NCBI RefSeq assembly: GCF_022919075.1
Contig: NZ_CP095078.1
Span: forward strand, 4,092,001 to 4,156,000
DNA: 64,000 bases
DNA from: Nocardioides sp. W7
Lineage (GTDB): Bacteria; Actinomycetota; Actinomycetes; Propionibacteriales; Nocardioidaceae
Direction: 5' to 3'
The position numbers and the translations under genes were made by a program. Shown here one piece after another: positions 61,201 to 64,000 of this stretch; position 1 is the first letter of the stretch; each line of letters opens with the position of its first letter. The notes beneath the pieces are model-generated. The model made no database searches. It was not told the origin of the DNA and was given only the letters and a program-made list of their open reading frames with translations.

Positions 61201-63611
61201 GCGGCCGGGTCGCTGTCGCCCTTCGACTTGAAGTGGTTGGCGATCACCGCGAACGACTGGGAGTCGAGCGCCCCGCGGGGCTTGAACGCCTGGGCCAGCG
61301 GCTCGCGGGCGTTGGCGAACACACCTGCCGGCGTGCCGGTCGCTGCGTTCGCGTTGGCGGACTCGTCGAGGTACAGGTCGGAGGCCCCGACCGGGTCGAC
61401 GGTCTGGGGCTTGTAGATGAAGGCCGACCGGATGACGTCCTGGAGACCGACCGCACCGGACTGGACGGCCTCGGTCGGGCTGGTGACCAGCTTCCAGGTG
61501 GTGGAGCCCGCGTCCGTGTTGAGGGCGTTCACCAGGGCGACCAGTGCGTCGTCGCGGTTGTTGCCCTCACCCGGGAGCTTGATCGAGTTCTCGATCTCCT
61601 CCAGGGCGACGATGTCCGCGTCGAGGCGGTTGATCGCCGTGACGATCTTGGCCTGCTGCCGCAGGAAGCTGTCCTCGGTGGCCGCCCCACGCACCCCGTT
61701 TCCGGTGATCTCGCCGTTCACCACCGTGCCGCAGGAGTCGACCGCGATCGGGTTGCCGGCGCGGTCCTCGTAGAAGTCGCAGTCCACCGTCAGGCGGGCC
61801 GCAGCCCCGTTCTCGAGGTAGTCCTCGCCGGTGGTGTTGAAGTAGTTCAGGACGTTGAACGTGGCGATCTTGAGGTCGCCCGGCACGTTCACCGGGTTCT
61901 CGTTGCCCGTCCGGGTGTTCGTGAAGGTGGCGACGTCGGCGCCGCTGTCCGTCACCTGCGCGGTCGGCTGGAACTTCCACGTGCTGTTGCGCCAGTCGAG
62001 CACCACCGGATCCGTGAGCGTCGCCTCGGCGCCCACCCGGATCGGGTTGCTCGGCGAGAGCCACGGCAGCGGCTGGTTCTTGGCCGTCGCGTTCGTCATG
62101 TAGTTGAGCGACGAACCGTCGTCGAGAGAGACGGCGCGCTCGGCGTTCTCCGCCTTGATGACGGCCAGGCCGGTGCTGTCGTCGTCGCGGACGTACTCGG
62201 TCGGCTGGCGCAACGGGGCGTTCCCCGTCGCCAACCCGATCTCGGCGAACGTGTTGAGGTTGTAGGTGTTGGTGACCGTGAAGGTGTCGGTCGGGGAGAC
62301 CAGCTCACCCTCGCGGTCCTCGCGAGTGGCCTCGGTGGTCGGGTAGGCGATCGACCGCGGCGTCACGGTGCCCAGCGGGTCGACCTCGGTCACGCCCGAC
62401 GGCGACGTCGGCGAGATCTGGGTCAGGCCGTTGAACTCGGAGACGGCGCCCGTGACCCGGATCGAGTCGCCGAGGGCGACGCCCGTCGGGATGTTGGCGT
62501 AGGTGGGACCGCCGTAGACGAAGATCGCGTCGGACGAGCCGTCCGTGTCGGCGCCCGGGGTCTGGAGGTACAGGCCGTTGAAGCCCCCGGCCGGGTAGAT
62601 GGCGGTGACGACGCCCGTGGTCACCACGGTCTTGCCGACCTCGGGCGAGGACGAATCGTCGCCCTGGATCTCGGCGATCGTCTTGGCCGCCGGGACCTCG
62701 GACACGGTGATCGAGAACGTCTCGGTGTCGGTCTGGGCCGGAGTGCTGGCGTCGGTCGCCGTGATGGTGACCTCAGTCGTGCCGACGGTCGTCGGCGTGC
62801 CGGTGATCTGGTTGCCCGCCAGCGTCAGGCCGGCCGGGAGCGGGCTCGTCTGCCAGGTGATCGGCGCGGTGCCGCTGACGGCGGTGAGGGTGATCGGCGC
62901 GATCGCCTGACCCACGAACACGCTCTTGTCGCCCGGGTCCGCCGCGGAGAACGGCACGACCTCAGGGAGGGTCTCGCCGGCCGCGTTGGTGGGGGTCGGC
63001 GTGCCCGCGGCGAAGTCGGTGCTGTTGTTGTCGTTGTCGGTGCTGACCGTGGTCCGGCTGAACGACTTCGTGTTGTCGGTGACTCCGGTCGCCGCAGCCG
63101 TCTCGTAGGTGTTCGACGTGCCGAACCCGACGAGGTCGATGACCTGCGGGTTGTTCAGGACCGACGCGGTCCCCGGGTTGATCGCCGACGTGCCGTTGGC
63201 GATCCAGATCGTGCCGTTCGTGCCGCCCGCCAGGACACCGGTGGCGACCAGGTCGGCGGCCGGCAGGTTGGTGCCGTTGGCCGTCGGGGCCGTCAGCCGG
63301 ACCAGGAAGGTCTTCCCGGGCTGGACGGTGCCGGACAGCGTGGCCACGCCGCTCGCGACAGCCGCCCCGGTCGCCGAGCGGTACTGCACCGAGGTGCCGG
63401 CCAGATCGATCGGGCTGGCTGTTGGGTTGTAGAGCTCGATGAAGTCGGCGTTCCTGACGGCGTTGGCGTTGCCGCCGTTGCCGTAGAACTCCGAGATGAC
63501 GATGCCGGAGCTGGCGGCCGAGGCGATCGGCGGCGACACGAGCTGCAGACCGGCGACGGCCAGACCGAGGCCGAGGGCAGCGGAGACGCGCTGCCGGGTG
63601 CGTGAGGACAC
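58266..63611 (-). CDS. Secreted ExeM/NucH-type endonuclease fused to 5'-nucleotidase
   Basis: 1781 aa. Signal peptide ending near PPIASAASS. Lamin-tail domain about 35-170 (GIVISEFYGNGGNANAVRNA), Ig-like about 210-300, OB-like about 310-420, EEP endonuclease about 570-950 (KIATFNVLNYFNTTG, DIVALEEIENS, FLAGDFNSYTHED, SDHNPAIVGLD). Then a metallophosphatase/5'-nucleotidase about 960-1470 (LLATNDFHGRLLPDG, AAGNHEFDKGYDDF, VSGHTHLAYSF, MNPGGLRADM), and C-terminal Ig-like repeats about 1535-1781. It could degrade extracellular DNA to nucleotides and then remove the phosphate in one secreted chain. GTG 63611 is preferred, with GAAAGG upstream. Confidence 0.9.
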   Translation of the reverse strand: MSSRTRQRVSAALGLGLAVAGLQLVSPPIASAASSGIVISEFYGNGGNANAVRNADFIELYNPTASPIDLAGTSVQYRSATGAAVASGVATLSGTVQPGKTFLVRLTAPTANGTNLPAADLVATGVLAGGTNGTIWIANGTSAINPGTASVLNNPQVIDLVGFGTSNTYETAAATGVTDNTKSFSRTTVSTDNDNNSTDFAAGTPTPTNAAGETLPEVVPFSAADPGDKSVFVGQAIAPITLTAVSGTAPITWQTSPLPAGLTLAGNQITGTPTTVGTTEVTITATDASTPAQTDTETFSITVSEVPAAKTIAEIQGDDSSSPEVGKTVVTTGVVTAIYPAGGFNGLYLQTPGADTDGSSDAIFVYGGPTYANIPTGVALGDSIRVTGAVSEFNGLTQISPTSPSGVTEVDPLGTVTPRSIAYPTTEATREDREGELVSPTDTFTVTNTYNLNTFAEIGLATGNAPLRQPTEYVRDDDSTGLAVIKAENAERAVSLDDGSSLNYMTNATAKNQPLPWLSPSNPIRVGAEATLTDPVVLDWRNSTWKFQPTAQVTDSGADVATFTNTRTGNENPVNVPGDLKIATFNVLNYFNTTGEDYLENGAAARLTVDCDFYEDRAGNPIAVDSCGTVVNGEITGNGVRGAATEDSFLRQQAKIVTAINRLDADIVALEEIENSIKLPGEGNNRDDALVALVNALNTDAGSTTWKLVTSPTEAVQSGAVGLQDVIRSAFIYKPQTVDPVGASDLYLDESANANAATGTPAGVFANAREPLAQAFKPRGALDSQSFAVIANHFKSKGDSDPAATGDNANNADTGAFNGDRTRQAQKLAAFAEQFASARGIEAVFLAGDFNSYTHEDPMHVLYTAGYEAIESSQGGEETYSFSGLSGSVDHVLGNEAAMDLVVGADIWDINAAESIAFQYSRFNYNATNFFQGDSPFAASDHNPAIVGLDLEDYGTDYSTIQLLATNDFHGRLLPDGANGAGAAVLAGAVKELEAENPDTVFAAAGDLIGASTFESFIQDDEPTIEALNEAGLDVSAAGNHEFDKGYDDFLGRVHDRADWEYIAANVEAPAGEPELADSWTETFDTDAGEIKVGFVGAVTEDLPSLVAPAGIAGVTVTDIVDATNAATAELKSGPDPADLVVLLVHEGASQATYTSATDETTAFGHIVNNVDDDVDAIVSGHTHLAYSFAVPVPGWADRAVKTRPVVSAGQYGTNLNQLLFTYDNDTDDLVAVAQDIVGVAGAGFEPDAEVADTVAAAKAEADIRGAVKVGEIEAPFNRAKLGDTTTENRGGESTLGNLVAEVQRWATETPEAGAAQIAFMNPGGLRADMIGTVSGAERNLTYKDAAVVQPFANTLVNMDLTGEQIEKVLEQQWQRDSAGNVPSRAFLRLGVSEGLTYTYYQYDDPAKPGQQLGEVTGIWLDGAPISPTASYSVTVNSFLASGGDNFFELNNGTGKADTGKVDLEAMIDYLEEFAETDPLPVDYSQRAVGVRFPAGAPATYGAGDRVVLDVSSWSMSTGADIVDTELQVKLGAQVLGTFPVTTTIGTAQTDEQGTASVDVVLPASVSNGAVLTLEGASTGTKVPVPLAIRSGPRTTPVSVGDVSLAYGRTASVKVTVDAAATGTVQVKLGAGVLGSAPVVGGVATVILPARSLAPGRVTLTASYSGDGTFAPASKTFGATVAKARSVIRGSVKPKKVVVRRTRATLTVRVAGADGVKATGSVRITVTGQRSRTITVRNGRATLKLKAFSSTGRKKVTVQYLGSALLERSSEKLAFTVRRKR

Positions 63612-63802
63612 GTGGGGGGACCTTTCGACGACACGAGCGAACGGGGCGACCGTAACCCGCCGAAACGGGAACCTGTCCTGTTGATCGCGTGAACGCGACG
63701 TAACAACTTGACCCAAGTCGGGACAACGGCGGAGGACTACCGCAGCCTCCGCCAAACCGCCGCGGCTTCTTTGTCGGGATCTACCGTTGCCCGGTACGAC
63801 GA

Positions 63803-63836
63803 CGCCGGCCGGGGGCCCCTGGGCCCCCGGCCGGCG
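63803..63836 (-). terminator. Strong GC hairpin downstream of the partial 3' gene
   Basis: Perfect 16-bp arms CGCCGGCCGGGGGCCC / GGGCCCCCGGCCGGCG around two bases (effective loop 6 nt), 24 bp past the stop of the minus-strand partial gene and about 190 bp upstream of the nuclease gene, which it insulates. Confidence 0.8.
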
Positions 63837-63860
63837 CCAGGTCGTTACGTGCGTCCGGGA

Positions 63861-64000
63861 CTAGCGTCGGGACACGCGGATCCGGATCGTGCGCGAGATC
63901 CGCTTGACGGTCGCACTGCCGAGGTAGGTCACCTGGATCCGCTTCCTGCCGGGCACCCGGAACGCGGGCAGCCACATCACGGCCCGGCCGTTGACGAGCG
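63861..64000 (-). CDS. C-terminal end of another secreted Ig-like protein (partial)
   Basis: The minus-strand frame enters from the right edge and ends at TAG (63861-63863). The visible ~45 residues (NGRAVMWLPAFRVPGRKRIQ, VTYLGSATVKRISRTIRIRV) match the last Ig-like repeat of the adjacent nuclease (VQYLGSALLERSSEKL). The rest of the gene is outside the window. Probable surface or secreted protein. Confidence 0.6.
   Translation of the reverse strand, partial: LVNGRAVMWLPAFRVPGRKRIQVTYLGSATVKRISRTIRIRVSRR

Noticed and set aside
58155..63605. 1816-codon open frame antisense to the secreted nuclease
   Set aside because: It lies opposite a well-supported multi-domain gene, has Arg/Gly/Val-rich composition with no recognisable domain, and is expected from high third-position GC.

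Overview
The window is 64 kb of very GC-rich DNA with dense, short-spaced genes. It has many GTG starts, mycobacterial-type LexA boxes next to recA, DosR-type boxes, ClgR/CinA/RecX/DUF3046, an Lhr-family helicase and a Streptomyces-type sulfite-reductase leader peptide. Together these point to a high-GC actinobacterium, most likely a Nocardioides-like member of the Propionibacteriales. The genus is an inference from gene content and style; no rRNA or marker comparison was possible. I see no rRNA, tRNA, CRISPR array, insertion sequence or origin, and no gene-free stretch longer than about 300 bases.

Region by region. (1) 1-2016: tail of a secreted Ig-like protein, an unrecognised 286-aa protein and a ceramidase-family membrane protein. 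(2) 2190-16801: a stress/dormancy block with three universal stress proteins, two PNPOx-fold flavin-reductase-like proteins, a frameshifted flavodoxin followed by a beheaded alcohol dehydrogenase, a CBS-CBS-BON protein, acetate kinase, phosphoketolase, pyruvate phosphate dikinase and a large-subunit catalase. At least five 14-bp palindromes of the form GGGnCCTTCGnCCC sit in its promoter regions, most of them about 43 bp upstream of an inferred start, which suggests a DosR-like hypoxia/redox regulon. (3) 16898-26175: a LexA-box small gene, an orphan MASE1-PAS histidine kinase, a two-TM potassium channel with RCK domain, a YihY-family membrane protein, an AidB-type acyl-CoA dehydrogenase, a C4-dicarboxylate symporter and serine hydroxymethyltransferase. 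(4) 26310-29938: an assimilatory sulfate reduction operon (leader peptide, sulfite reductase, zinc-ribbon protein, CysH, sirohydrochlorin chelatase). (5) 30020-35552: DUF3037 plus HipA-like kinase pair, a secreted protein, PPK2, a phosphoribosyltransferase, recX, recA and DUF3046. (6) 35582-51786: about 16 kb that separates recA/DUF3046 from lhr/nei/clgR/cinA, groups that I recall lying close together in Streptomyces. It carries a DinB-methyltransferase fusion, a GNAT acetyltransferase, a probable extracellular polysaccharide cluster, a three-gene ABC exporter and an LLM oxidoreductase. (7) 51913-58164: lhr, nei, clgR and cinA. (8) 58266-64000: a 1781-aa secreted nuclease/5'-nucleotidase and the C-terminus of another Ig-like secreted protein.

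The most interesting system is the polysaccharide cluster at 37280-47185. A hyaluronan-synthase-like processive glycosyltransferase and a UDP-glucose 6-dehydrogenase (which supplies UDP-glucuronate) are combined with four parallel beta-helix secreted or anchored proteins resembling PL6/chondroitinase-B or AlgG folds, plus an OmpA-domain lipoprotein. This reads as a machine for making, modifying and cell-wall anchoring a uronic-acid polymer.

Recurring architecture: about ten genes have a TAnnnT-like -10 element ending 6-7 nt before the start codon (leaderless transcription). Several convergent gene pairs are separated by long perfect hairpins without U-tracts, and one of these hairpins is present in two copies with compensatory arm changes.
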